DNA of 64,000 bases from positions 1,927,827 through 1,991,826 of the forward strand of contig OY848919.1 of NCBI GenBank assembly GCA_963693285.1. Direction: 5' to 3'. Position numbers and translations under genes: made by a program. Positions 11,431 through 21,430 of the stretch are shown here, one piece after another. Numbering within the stretch: position 1 is the stretch's first letter; every line of letters begins with the position of its first letter. Below the pieces are notes generated by a model. The model was not told where the DNA came from. It made no database searches and was given only the letters and a program-made list of their open reading frames with translations. The stretch comes from Xestospongia muta. Taxonomy: Eukaryota; Porifera; Demospongiae; Haplosclerida; Petrosiidae.

Positions 11431-12948
11431 ATGATGATGCCTGCAAACAGAATTATTTTAATTTTGTTCCTACTCTCAATTAATTTTGATGCTTTTGTTT
11501 CAGCTACTGATATATCATGTGTAGAGGACCTGATGTCTCTCATAGATGCTTTTAGTTCAAATAAAACCAGTAGTGACAACGTACTTCGGATTCAAGAAAC
11601 TTTCTACCCTCAAAATAAAGCAACTGCTCATTATGTGATAGTCTGTTATTGCTATCAAGAACCTTGTAATAAGACTAATGCAGATTATATCTACATTTGG
11701 GCAGATAATGCTATTTTCTTTGTAGTAGACTATTATCTGTTTAGTGCACTAACATTATTTCTTGCAGATTTAGGTGATATTCGTGAAGTGTCTTTTGTAA
11801 TTCCTGAACCTTGTAATAATAACACAGAGGACTTGTTATTAGCTCTAACTTCACAGGTAATTATAACTTCATTAACTTTATTTGTCATCTGACGTTATTC
11901 TCGTTCATTTTAGCTAAAGTCAATTAGGGGAACTGACACGAATTTCTACTATGCTCGTAATTTTAAGGAAATGCAGAATTCTCAATATCATGACTACGAT
12001 GTGGCAAAAGTGTTGATAGCAGTGTGGTTGTTATACATAACCTTTGGTTTCATATGTGTAGCTCATGTTCTCATGTGGTTTCAAGGGTCTCGAGAGCATT
12101 TAGGGAAACTGGTAAAAAAATGTTTACCTGAAACCAACGAAGTAACAGAATATCAACAACAACTTTTTTTCTTTAATCAAAGAGTCATTTTTCCTATGAT
12201 GCTGCTAGCTGTAATAGGAGTAACTGTTGGAGACATTTATATATACGCAAAATATAGTCACCCTTTTTCAGATAAAGAAGATCCACTTTTTCTCTTCCCT
12301 ATGCCTGTTATAGTACCACTTGTTATTGTGGTAAACTCAATCATGACAATAATAACATTCATAATCTTGAAACGTCAGAAAATATTTAAGCATATATACG
12401 ATTACATACTACCAACAGGTACACTCCTTTTACTATTTGGTATTACTTATCTATTTTATCATGGCTTCTGGATGATAATAGCTTTATTGGCTTATCCTGG
12501 ACGTATTTTGATTGGTGGTGTTTTCATTGTTCCAGCATTTGTAGTTATCATACCATTATGGAACTTGTTTATGTATGTTATTAGAGATTGGTATAAAGCC
12601 TACAAGCTGGGATGTAAGAAAGAGGCATTAAAGCCATTTTGTATTGGATGTGGATGGTTAGTGTTACTTATTGTTGACTTTCTATTTTGGTTACTATTTA
12701 TTATCATACTTTATTTCATTTCAAGATTTCTTCTTGACACTATTAGCTTAGACGATGAAAAGCTTAAGTCTGCATTGTCCTATATAGCCATTACTGCTGT
12801 TTCAGGAATTTTGCTTTGGATTAATACAGATCTTGTCATATACCAGAAGGATGAAGACTCTAATCAAGAGACTCAAGAAAACAACACACCTGTATCCCCG
12901 CAAAATGAAGAGAATAATGAAGAAGACCAAAATGACACTAATGTATAA
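11431..12948 (+). CDS. Putative 7-helix membrane protein, family member 1
   Basis: Two exons, 11431-11856 and 11914-12948, joined in phase 0, giving 486 residues. Residues 1 to about 26 look like a signal peptide. The ectodomain (about 27-165) has four spaced Cys (SCVEDL, CYCYQEPC, PEPC), a conserved ETFYPQN motif and several N-glycosylation sequons. Seven hydrophobic segments follow at about 174-197, 232-253, 267-293, 307-335, 340-365, 388-414 and 430-452. Basic stretches (REHLGKLVKK; LKRQKIFKH; RDWYKAYK) fall in alternate loops, which fits N-outside topology. The most conserved core is FYHGFW...[12 protein letters not shown] (about 323-343). The C-terminal tail is Asn/Glu/Gln-rich. I do not recognise the family; receptor or channel would be a guess. 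A MITE sits just upstream and a hAT-type element just downstream. Confidence 0.85.
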
Positions 12949-13022
12949 TTACATTATACCTACATGTATAATTGGTAGAGTTCAAAATTTTGATTAGTTT
13001 GTTTTCTTAGACATGAAATTTT

Positions 13023-13529
13023 CAGTGTTGTTTTGGTAATGCAAATAATTTAGTATTAGTATTAGTTTTAGTAGGAAATGTAATTTTGTTTTTTTTGTTT
13101 TAGTTATAGTTTTAGTTACTATAATGTAAAGCATTTTGGTTTTAGTTTTAGTTTTAAAAAAGTTTTCCTATTAGTTAAATACATTTTTAAATGGCACTTT
13201 AAGGTAGTAGGAAACGTTCCTTGGATGGAATGACGACCACATCGACCATGCTCACCATCACTCAAAGTTACCAAACATAAACTCTTATCTTCTTCTTCCA
13301 AATATTGCATGTGTGACATTCAACAGATGGATCTGTGAATGTACTAAAACTAAAAGCAAAGTTAATAGTTTTAGTTTAGTTTTAGTTTTAGTAAGAGCTA
13401 AACTTTTAGTATTAGTATTAGTATTAGTTATGAAGGAAGATAGTTTCAGTTTTAGTTTTAGTTTACCAAAAGTCAAATGCCTTACTAAAAGTACTTAAAC
13501 TTTAGTTTTGATATACCAAAACAACACTA
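13023..13529. mobile_element. Non-autonomous hAT-type element
   Basis: Terminal inverted repeats CAGTGTTGTTTTGGTA (13023-13038) and taccaaaacaacacta (13514-13529) are flanked by an exact 8-bp direct repeat gaaatttt (13015-13022 and 13530-13537). An 8-bp duplication and CAGTG ends are typical of hAT elements. The interior is largely ttttag-type low-complexity repeats with no transposase. The related flank downstream of gene 4 (around 26160-26200) lacks the insert, confirming it as mobile. Confidence 0.85.
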
Positions 13530-13537
13530 GAAATTTT

Positions 13538-14060
13538 CTAGACATGAAAAAGTTTGTAATTGCATTTTCACAACAATTATTGTTGATTAAGTTTTTATCA
13601 ATTGCAACAAATATATTTTGAAATAATCTAAAGCACTGTGTAGAGAACTCTCATTGCAATGCAAAGAGCGATCCTTTCAACAATTTATAGTAGAAACCAC
13701 AATCCAAAATAAATTGATTGTTTTAACCAATTCATGGTCACTCTGGTTTTTTCAAACATGCCTACAAAGTAAATCAAAAGTATTAACAACATATACTGCT
13801 TTGATTACTATTTGCTATGAAATTGACAATTCATGTGCTTCAAAAAATTGCTTCTTAGAAAGGACAAGGACTATGTGATATGTAGGACTATCCTGTTCAT
13901 AGTGACAGCCTTTTTATACATAGGCCCAGTATTAATGAAAACTCTTGTGTCTAACTAATGAGGCAATAAATTAAACAGAATCTTCTTAACTCATACAATT
14001 AACTACATGATCACAAGGTATCCATCCATTAGTAATTATGAAAACATTGTGATTTTTTCT
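13538..14060. other. 3' flank of 7-helix gene 1, no gene seen
   Basis: The first part (13545-13640) matches the 3' flank of gene 4 (26185-26300: attgcattttcacaacaatt and aaatatattttgaaataatc). The rest shows no gene. Confidence 0.6.
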
Positions 14061-14061
14061 A

Positions 14062-14180
14062 ACTGTATAGATAATAATGTCTGTGTGTAGTAAGTACATG
14101 AGGTATTACATCCTAATAGTTTATCTTCAATACATTGTTGTATTGTCTTTATTATCTTGTCTTCATGAAGAAAATGAACC
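14062..14180 (-). pseudogene. MLH1: MLH1 [12 protein letters not shown] relic E
   Basis: Plus 14068-14178 matches the exon from the TQTLL region to its start; the translated minus strand reads [25 protein letters not shown] and then diverges. The exon's 3' part and splice donor are gone. A further 30-bp scrap of the same exon start lies at 15420-15449 (gatcttgttttcatgaagaa). Confidence 0.8.
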
Positions 14181-14994
14181 TGAAATAAATGAATAGATTG
14201 GTATGTGCCAACTAGTTTCATCTACAACCACATTGCTTTTACACCCACTTTGTTATAGTAATTGAATCATGGCTTGAATTGAAGCTATAAGCAGATACAG
14301 TTTCAACTGAAACTAACCCAGATAGTTAAGTTGAAATAGTATCTACCTCTCTCAGTCTCCCTCATAGTTTGTTATTGGACATAAACTACATAGAGTACTT
14401 TTTGGCTTCTAGTTGACTTTATACATATTGAGTTTGGCTTTGCGGTAACTCAATATTGGGCTTACATCATATTGATGAGATTATGGTAACAAAGACAATG
14501 GTTGAAATGACAAAATGCTATTTTAAGTGTGGATTATTGGATAGATGGATAGGTGAATAGATGTATTAATACATGGAGGATAGACAGATTGTACTATATA
14601 ACACTCATTCAACTTATAATTATAAAAATAACACACAATGAGCATATTTTAGTCAATTGTAGGACTTGGCACTATAGTAGGTAACTAGTTAGTTAGTTTG
14701 ACCACACATTTTGTATTATATTATATTTTTGCATTCTGTGCATCAAATATGTGAGTTCTTATGATGGATGGATAGATGGAAAAACAGATGGACATATGAA
14801 TGGATGATGTCTCAAATCTCAACTCTATTCAAATAGTTATCCATCTTATCTCTACATGTCACTGTAAGATGAATTGGTTGATTTAATCAGTATATATATA
14901 TATATAATAATATGCATAATGAAATAGCAATTCATTTAACATATTAATTGATAAGGCATGTAGTAAATTACTGTCTGAACTATAAGATTATATC

Positions 14995-15305
14995 ATTAGT
15001 TAGACAAAAGAATTACCATGGATACCAGACATGTACATGTGAGGGCTGTTACTATAAAGTTATATTAGGACAGTCTTCTATGTAACATACATACCCTTTT
15101 AGAGAATGATATTGTTGAACTACATGATCTGTCAATTCTATAGTAATTTGTAATAAAACAGTATATCGAATTATCATGGATATCAGACATGTGCATGTGA
15201 AGGCTATCAATAAGGTTTATATAGGGACAGCCCTTCTTAACCACATACATACCCTTCTGAGGATGATATTGTTGAACTACATGACCCATCAATTCCATAG
15301 TAAAT
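14995..15305. repeat. Paired ~165-bp repeat, locus 3
   Basis: Copies start near 15010 and 15170 with the landmarks of loci 1 and 2 (accatggataccagacatgt, gtgagggctgttactata, atgatattgttgaactacat). The region 14185-14995 contains only AT-rich sequence and short TGGA tracts, and 15450-16240 shows no gene. Confidence 0.7.
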
Positions 15306-16229
15306 CAAAACAGCATGTGTTGTTGATGCTTTACAAAAACAAAGTACATTTTATAGACGCGTATGGAACCCAAGTGGCCATCAATTAGTTAAAACAATCA
15401 ATCTATTTCAATACTATACGATCTTGTTTTCATGAAGAAACAAACCTGGATATATAATGGATGAATTAGGGATACATAGATAATGGATGGATAGATTAGC
15501 TAGGTGAAAAGGACAGATTTTTTTAAAACAAGAAAAGACAGGGATATGGTCTAGTCTGACATTGCAGACTCCTCTCTTAGTGAAGGGTTGGCAACACCAG
15601 ACTAAATATGGTCCAGATGTACCATCTCATTTACAATTATCAATCTTAAGCTTTGACATTTACTTCAGTATGTAATAATCCACATTTATTGTGTACATAA
15701 AACATATGATAAATTTATATAATATCAATATCACACTTTGTCTTTGGAGACTGCTAAAAGCACCACATTTTTGGGGCATTTTAAAATTATATTGATCTCA
15801 AAAGGTTCTGTGAATGAAACATGACTTTCAACTTTAAAATGCTACATCATAGGCTGTTAATGTAGACTTTTGTCAGTAAAAACATTGGACAAATAATTAC
15901 CCAATCACTGCAGGAACTACCTGTACTATTCCTAGTAGTAAACCGTTATAAATTATCAAATCTATTGGAGGAGTAGCAATTTTGTCATACTTTTCTTGTT
16001 CCTTATCATAATTTCACTCATAACACCCATTGCTGGAATCCATTGGAATAGATTAAAATATCAATCAGTTTTAATAGTTAGCTGGTAGAATTGAAATCAC
16101 AGGCAATCCCACTAATAGAATTATATATATATAATAAATATAATTTTTATCATAAATAAGTGGACCCACCCAAATGCATTTTTAACCCTGTCATCATTGA
16201 CATTTATAAATACATATATTCAGAGTATT

Positions 16230-16305
16230 TCCTGTCAAAGAAGGATATATAATAAAGAGAAGCGTAATTGATTATACAGATAACAGCGCTCACCATGGCA
16301 AGAAC
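16230..16305 (+). pseudogene. Relic of a 7-helix gene promoter and start codon
   Basis: tttcctgtcaaagaaggata, a TATATAATA box and the 5' leader ending cgctcaccatggcaagaa match the leader of gene 2 (17950-18003). The match stops after the fourth codon and runs into the upstream flank sequence that also precedes gene 1 (gccataacttatctgttaac). This is a broken duplicate start. Confidence 0.75.
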
Positions 16306-16442
16306 ATGACAATAATTTTAGCCATAACTTATCTGTTAACTAAATAACTACATTTCTCTTCTGAATAAAATCCTTCCTTCTTAGTTGTGATAGGAGGAAA
16401 CCAAAGTTTTTGTATATAATTAATTTAATTGATTAGAAACAA

Positions 16443-16490
16443 CCAATCAGTTTTAATCATGATGACGCATTCCTGTCAAAGGACGGTATA
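16443..16490 (+). promoter_or_regulatory. Upstream promoter half of 7-helix gene 2
   Basis: CCAAT at 16443-16447 and cctgtcaaaggacggtata at 16472-16490 match the gene 1 promoter almost base for base. A transposon of about 1.45 kb is inserted at the terminal TATA, so this half now lies about 1.5 kb from its gene. Confidence 0.65.
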
Positions 16491-16645
16491 GAGCTTATGC
16501 ACTGACGTCACGAAACGTAATAAAAAATAGCAACTGTTGCTAGGGCGCCATCTTGAGTGGCAAAAGCACGTTCATACACAAGAGTGGCAGCATCTGAAGC
16601 CAGATTAGCCAGGTACTATGCAACACGAGACAGTGGGAGACACCA

Positions 16646-17050
16646 ATGTATTCCTCGTACTACTACGTGTTGGATAACACTGCCAAGCAACGCTACAGGG
16701 AGAAGATGGAGAAGCTCGGTGCATTAGAGGATCCATCCTTATAAAGCTTGCTGTTCTTCCAGAGCTATTGGGCAAGTGGTACTCTAGGGAGCCAGTAGCA
16801 TCAATCTCATCAACAGGAAACGAACAAGTTGAAGAATGTGCATGTGGAGATGTTATGGTGCTACTGCAGGAAAGAGGAATATGGGGAATTAATGATCTAT
16901 TGTGACAATAACGATTGTTGTATACAATGGTTTCACACAACTTGCCTTCAGATTACCACAATTCCAAAGGGTAAATGGTACTGTCCTGATTGTCAGAGAA
17001 AACCAAAAAAGGCACTAGGATGTTGTTTTAATAATAATTATTATTTTTAA
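16646..17050 (+). pseudogene. Transposon accessory ORF relic with PHD finger
   Basis: The first piece (16646-16744) reads MYSSYYYVLDNTAKQRYREK and ends at a stop; a second (16829-17050) encodes a PHD-type zinc finger with the C4-H-C3 pattern WCYC...YCDNNDC...WFHTTC...WYCPDC. Both pieces are in the same frame, but a TAG lies between them, and a neighbouring frame is the one that stays open there, so stops and shifts have broken the gene. Such proteins normally read histone tails or assist transposition; here it is likely non-functional. Confidence 0.7.
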
Positions 17051-17189
17051 GATTACTGTTGTTTGATAACATGCATTAATTTAATTAAATGAAACAACTG
17101 ATTCACAGGAATTCCACAATACACAACAAACAACAACTACTTTATTTACAGTGCTAGTGTCTTCCTCCTCATTACACATAATGAAGTGT

Positions 17190-17700
17190 TCACTGTAAGA
17201 TAGTATATTTTTGCCTGACTAGGCCAATTACTCTTTCGACATCAATACAGACATGAGATAGTTGACAAGAGAAATCCACATCAGCTTTGCTCAGCTGTTT
17301 TTTTCCTCGAGTAAAAGGAGGTAGTTTCACTACAGCACAGTAAAGGTCAGCACTATCATGTATATTAAATCCCCTATCTGCCAAAACTATATCACCTGGT
17401 AGTAGGTTCTCCAAAATACCAGTTTTCTGTCAGATGTATATCTGAAATCCTACCTCCCCATTCTTTAGATATAAATGTGATCACACCTTGTGGAGCTACT
17501 CCTATAAAGAATTTGGCAGTGTTGTAGTGCTTGTAATTAGACCAAGTTTGAGCTCTGGCTTTCAAGTTAGTGGGTCTTTCCATGAAAACTTCAAAACAGT
17601 CTATAATCACAACACATTTTCCAAAGCTCTTTCTGAATTCCATAGGCAGAGTCCATACCAGTTCTCCTCTATCTGGCCATTTAACAAGAGGACCCAATCG
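17190..17700 (-). pseudogene. DDE transposase relic
   Basis: Two overlapping minus-strand frames together resemble a DDE_Tnp_4 domain. 17392-17697 has the first Asp region ([14 protein letters not shown]) and [14 protein letters not shown]. 17190-17414 has the second Asp (LADRGF) and the final Glu region ([13 protein letters not shown]). A single-base shift near 17395-17412 separates them, and no start region is found upstream. The catalytic residues survive but the gene is broken. Confidence 0.8.
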
Positions 17701-17992
17701 AATATACTATATATTAATCCATTTCTTCGCATGTCGTGCAATAGTTGACTCCAAATCTGTATGCAAGATCCTGATCCCCTAGATTAAGGCGCAGCTTCAT
17801 CAAAATCATAACAAACTGCTGAAAGCCTTTTGTGTAACGATTAGTACAGCCTACAGCACAACAGCTTTTATGTTTTCCTTTTGCCACTCAAAATGGCGGA
17901 TAACGGTTATCACGTCATTCAGCTCCTCCCACTGCATAACCTCTATATAAGAAAGAGAAGCGTAATAGATTACACAGATAAAAGCGCTCACC

Positions 17993-19569
17993 ATGGCAAG
18001 AAGAATTATTTTAATTTTTGCCTGTATACTCTCAATACATTTCAATCTTTTTGTTTCAACTGCTGATGCATGCATCAAGGATCTAGAATCTCTCAAAGCT
18101 CATTTTAAGACAAAGGATAACATATTGAAGATTCAGGAGACCTTCTATCCTCAAAATAGTAAACTAGCTCCTCGTTATGTAATTGTTCATTATTGCTATG
18201 AGGAACCATGTAATAATTCCAACGCAAAAGATGTGTACTTTTGGACTGATAATACATTTTTCATGGTACTAGGCTATCATCTGTTTAGAGCACTAACATT
18301 TGAATTTGCAGATTTGGGTGACATTTGTGAACAGTATTTTGTAGTTCCCCAATTTTGCAATACTACAAAGTTAAAGACAGAGGAGTTATTACTAGCTCTA
18401 ACTAAAGAGGTAATTTTTACTTTAAGTTTATTTTTAAATTCTTTACATTTCAGTTAGCAAAAATTGGAGAAACTCACAACAATTCATACCATTACCTTGA
18501 AAACATTTATAAACAGTCTCAAAGTCATGATTATGATATAGTAAAAATAGTGACAACCACGTGGTTAATATCTGCAACCCTTGGCTGCTTAATTATCGCC
18601 CATGTCCTTACATGTATGAAGGAAGCACGAAAACATTTAGGGAAACAGCTAAAAAAAATTTTGTCTAATCATTACAGGTCTATAGTGATTATTGATAAAA
18701 GGAGGTCCTCAATATTAAAATTTAAAGATGAAAAAATATTTTTCTTTTTAATTGAAAGAGTGGTTTTCCCTGTGATGCTGGTTGCTGTACTTATAGTGAC
18801 TGGCTTTGACATTTACTTATACAGGAAATATCACTCATCATATTATGATAAAACATTCTTATATCTCTTCCCTATACCTTATGTAGCACCAAGTATGTTT
18901 GCAGTAAATTTTGTGATGTCAGTGGTAACAGCAACAAAAATCTTTTACTGTGATGAACCAAATGAACACTCTGCTAAACTAAAGAAGTTCCTAACATTTG
19001 TTTCACTCATTTTACCATTTGGGAGTATTTATCTATTTTATCATGGCTTCTGGATAGCAATAGCTTTACTGGTTTATCCTGAACGTATTTTGATTGGTGG
19101 TATTTTTGTTGTTCCTTTAATGTTTGTTACTATTCCAATATGGAATACAATCATAAAGATTGCTGAAAACTGGTTTGGTGTTTGTAATGAGTCATCATCA
19201 TGTTGCATCTGTTGCTGCACATATAAATGTAACTGTTGCATCCATTGCCACTTATGTAGATTCTTCTCTCGCATTTCTTGCTGTAAAAATATTTGTGAAG
19301 TTTCCAAAAATAAATGCAAATGGAAGCCACGTTGTGATGGTTGTGTGTGGTTAGCAATACTTGTTTATGAGATAGTATTTTGGGGATTACTCATTGTCAT
19401 ATTATTTTATACTTCAAGAGTTCTTATTGACTATGACGATATCAACTTACAAAATAAAATGTTTCACCTGGTATTATACTATACAGTTGCTTCAGGTTCA
19501 GGAATTCTAGCATGGCTTAATACAGAATTAGTAATACACCCTCAGAAAAGAACACCAGCAGGACAATGA
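17993..19569 (+). CDS. Putative 7-helix membrane protein, family member 2
   Basis: Exons 17993-18409 and 18454-19569 join in phase 0, giving 510 residues. Start ATG follows a TATATAAG box at 17944. There is a signal peptide, then an ectodomain with [13 protein letters not shown] and PQFC, and seven hydrophobic segments as in member 1, including FYHGFWIAIALLVYPERIL, where the family's usual Gly of YPGR is Glu. The cytoplasmic loop between helices 5 and 6 is expanded and extremely Cys-rich (CCICCCTYKCNCC and onward, plus about 19195-19300), suggesting palmitoylation or metal binding by analogy only. It is the most diverged member and has a short C-terminal tail. Its ancestral promoter was split by the DDE transposon upstream. 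Confidence 0.83.
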
Positions 19570-20600
19570 ATATATTCAAGTTGAACACCAGCAGATAATT
19601 AAGATGAACACTAGTGGCACAATCAAGACAATAAGTATGACATTTAATTAGTTATAGAAATCCATCACTTATGACTACAATACAAACTTGTTTTGTTTGG
19701 TAAATAATGTTTTCAGCTACATAAATCTTGTAAATGCATTGCTACAATAACGTGTTATTAATTTTGTGTGTATCTTTACATTAGAATTTGAATACAAAAA
19801 AATAGTTATAATCCTTGCTAGTGTATGACTGCATGTGCTTGTGCAATGCAAAACATTTGGTGCTAAGTTTAGAGGTAGAACGTTTCAACTAATTGAACTA
19901 CTCTATCATAACCTTTACTATGCTCTCCCCAATTTGAGTATGACCTCTGATTCATGAAGTGCTAATAATATATAAGTTGGAAAGAGACAATTCAATAGGT
20001 CTTGGAACTACACTTAAAATATATGAAAACTAAACCAATAGCTATTTAGGAATGTACAGAATCATTTATTATATGTACAGATCATACATGACACATATAT
20101 TATATATTGAGGATCTTTATGTGCTATATCATAGTCACATCTGCTTTGTTTATATCTGTATCCCAGGTCCTACTAGTCCACATGTACAACAACTATCTCT
20201 GACTCTCTGAGTTTTCCTGATTACACCTTTAGAAGATATAAGTAACAACTATATAGCTCCTCCTATCATATTGGCTAACCTGAAAATAATTAGCTAGCTC
20301 TAATAACTGCATGGGCTGGGCTCAACCTCACTTATCCTATTGAGCTCATATTATGGAAAATCTAGCTTATGGAGCTTTCTCTTCTTTTTTATAATTACTG
20401 CAGATTGAGAGATGGAACTATATTACTTCCTACTATAGTAAAGATAGAGGATTATCTTGATTAACTATTTGACTACTTTGTTAAACCAAGGAATGGGACT
20501 TCTCTAGATTTGTCAAGTAGGTGGATCAGGGAAGTAACTATAATAAGTTTAAAACATTCAGTATGGTGCTGGATCATTAATAACTTTTATGGAGTGTGAA
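19570..20600. other. Intergenic, no gene seen
   Basis: AT-rich sequence with no ORF or family resemblance that I can support. 19690-19760 loosely matches the 3' flank of gene 3 (tttagagttatgtagaacttgtcaatgcattgctacaata-type sequence), as expected for paralogous 3' UTRs. Confidence 0.5.
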
Positions 20601-20617
20601 ATTATATACTGATAGTA

Positions 20618-20755
20618 TTCATGTTTTGCCAAAACTTTTGTGTATTTCTTTGAATATGTTTAATCTATCTCTATGCAAGTTCTGCTTAAATATATTAAAA
20701 GAAATAAACAAATCAACAAAAGTTTAATAAGAAAAAACATGAATACAACTAAACA
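20618..20755. repeat. Foldback (MITE-like) element, copy 1
   Basis: Arms of about 55 bp pair imperfectly: tattcatgttttgccaaaac... on the left and ...aaaaaacatgaatac on the right, with tttctttgaatatgttta against taaatatattaaaagaaata. A second copy lies about 110 bp downstream. No coding sequence. Confidence 0.7.
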
Positions 20756-20865
20756 TGACATATGCATTGTCATTGTCAACTTCTATTTGAAGAAAATGGA
20801 TCAGGGAAGTAAATTTGAAACATTCGGTGAAGTATATAACAGTGTAAATCATACTATCTAATAGT

Positions 20866-20996
20866 ATTCGTGTTTTGCTTAAACATTTGTTTATTTGTTT
20901 ATTTCTTTGAATATATTTAGACATTATGTAAGTTCTGTTTAAATATATTCAAAGAAATAAACAAATCAAAAAATGTTTAAAATACGTGAATACAAT
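20866..20996. repeat. Foldback (MITE-like) element, copy 2
   Basis: Left arm gtattcgtgttttgcttaaa and tttgtttatttctttgaata; right arm aatatattcaaagaaataaa and tacgtgaatac. Pairing is better than in copy 1. The two copies may be a tandem duplication or independent insertions. Confidence 0.75.
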
Positions 20997-21430
20997 TAGC
21001 AAAACCTAAGAACAAAACAATGAATAAACTAGCGTAATAATTAAATAAACTCACTTGGACGATGGAAAAAGATGACAACTGTTTATCTAGCGTTGATTTT
21101 TAGCATCCTAAGTGTACTTAAGGATACAAATAAAATCAAAAGATATAGCATCAACAGCTACAGTAGAGGTAATTTCATATTTAGCTTGTGTACTATCGCC
21201 ATTAAATTAAAAGCATTGATAGTTTCTCATGCTTCTCAAACTTATAACAATCTGCAATCTGTAGAATATTGTTGCTACGAGATATTTGGTTTCGATAGCA
21301 TCCAATTTTTCATCTTACTGTGGTCTGTCAATCAACATAGTCAATTTATTAATTGTTGCTATGAATACAATTTCTGTCAAAGGAGAGTATAAATATATGG
21401 GAAATAATAACGCAGTTTACAGTGCTCAAC

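Larger units (their letters stand above)
16491..17943. mobile_element. Degenerate DDE (ISL2EU/IS4EU-like) DNA transposon
   Basis: The left end is gagcttatgcactgacgtca; the right end, reverse-complemented, begins gaggttatgcagtg. Both ends continue into a shared motif (ccat-ttgagtggcaaaag), giving imperfect terminal inverted repeats. TATA flanks both sides (16487-16490, 17944-17947). It carries a minus-strand DDE transposase relic and a plus-strand PHD-finger relic, a two-gene layout known for ISL2EU-type elements; that assignment is from family knowledge and is tentative. Confidence 0.75.

Noticed and set aside
11217..11579. 120-codon minus-strand ORF across the MITE and exon 1 of gene 1
   Set aside because: It mixes transposon and antisense coding sequence. 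The plus frame has the signal peptide and paralogs.
16605..16940. 111-codon minus-strand ORF in the transposon
   Set aside because: Antisense to the PHD accessory ORF relic, with no recognisable motif.
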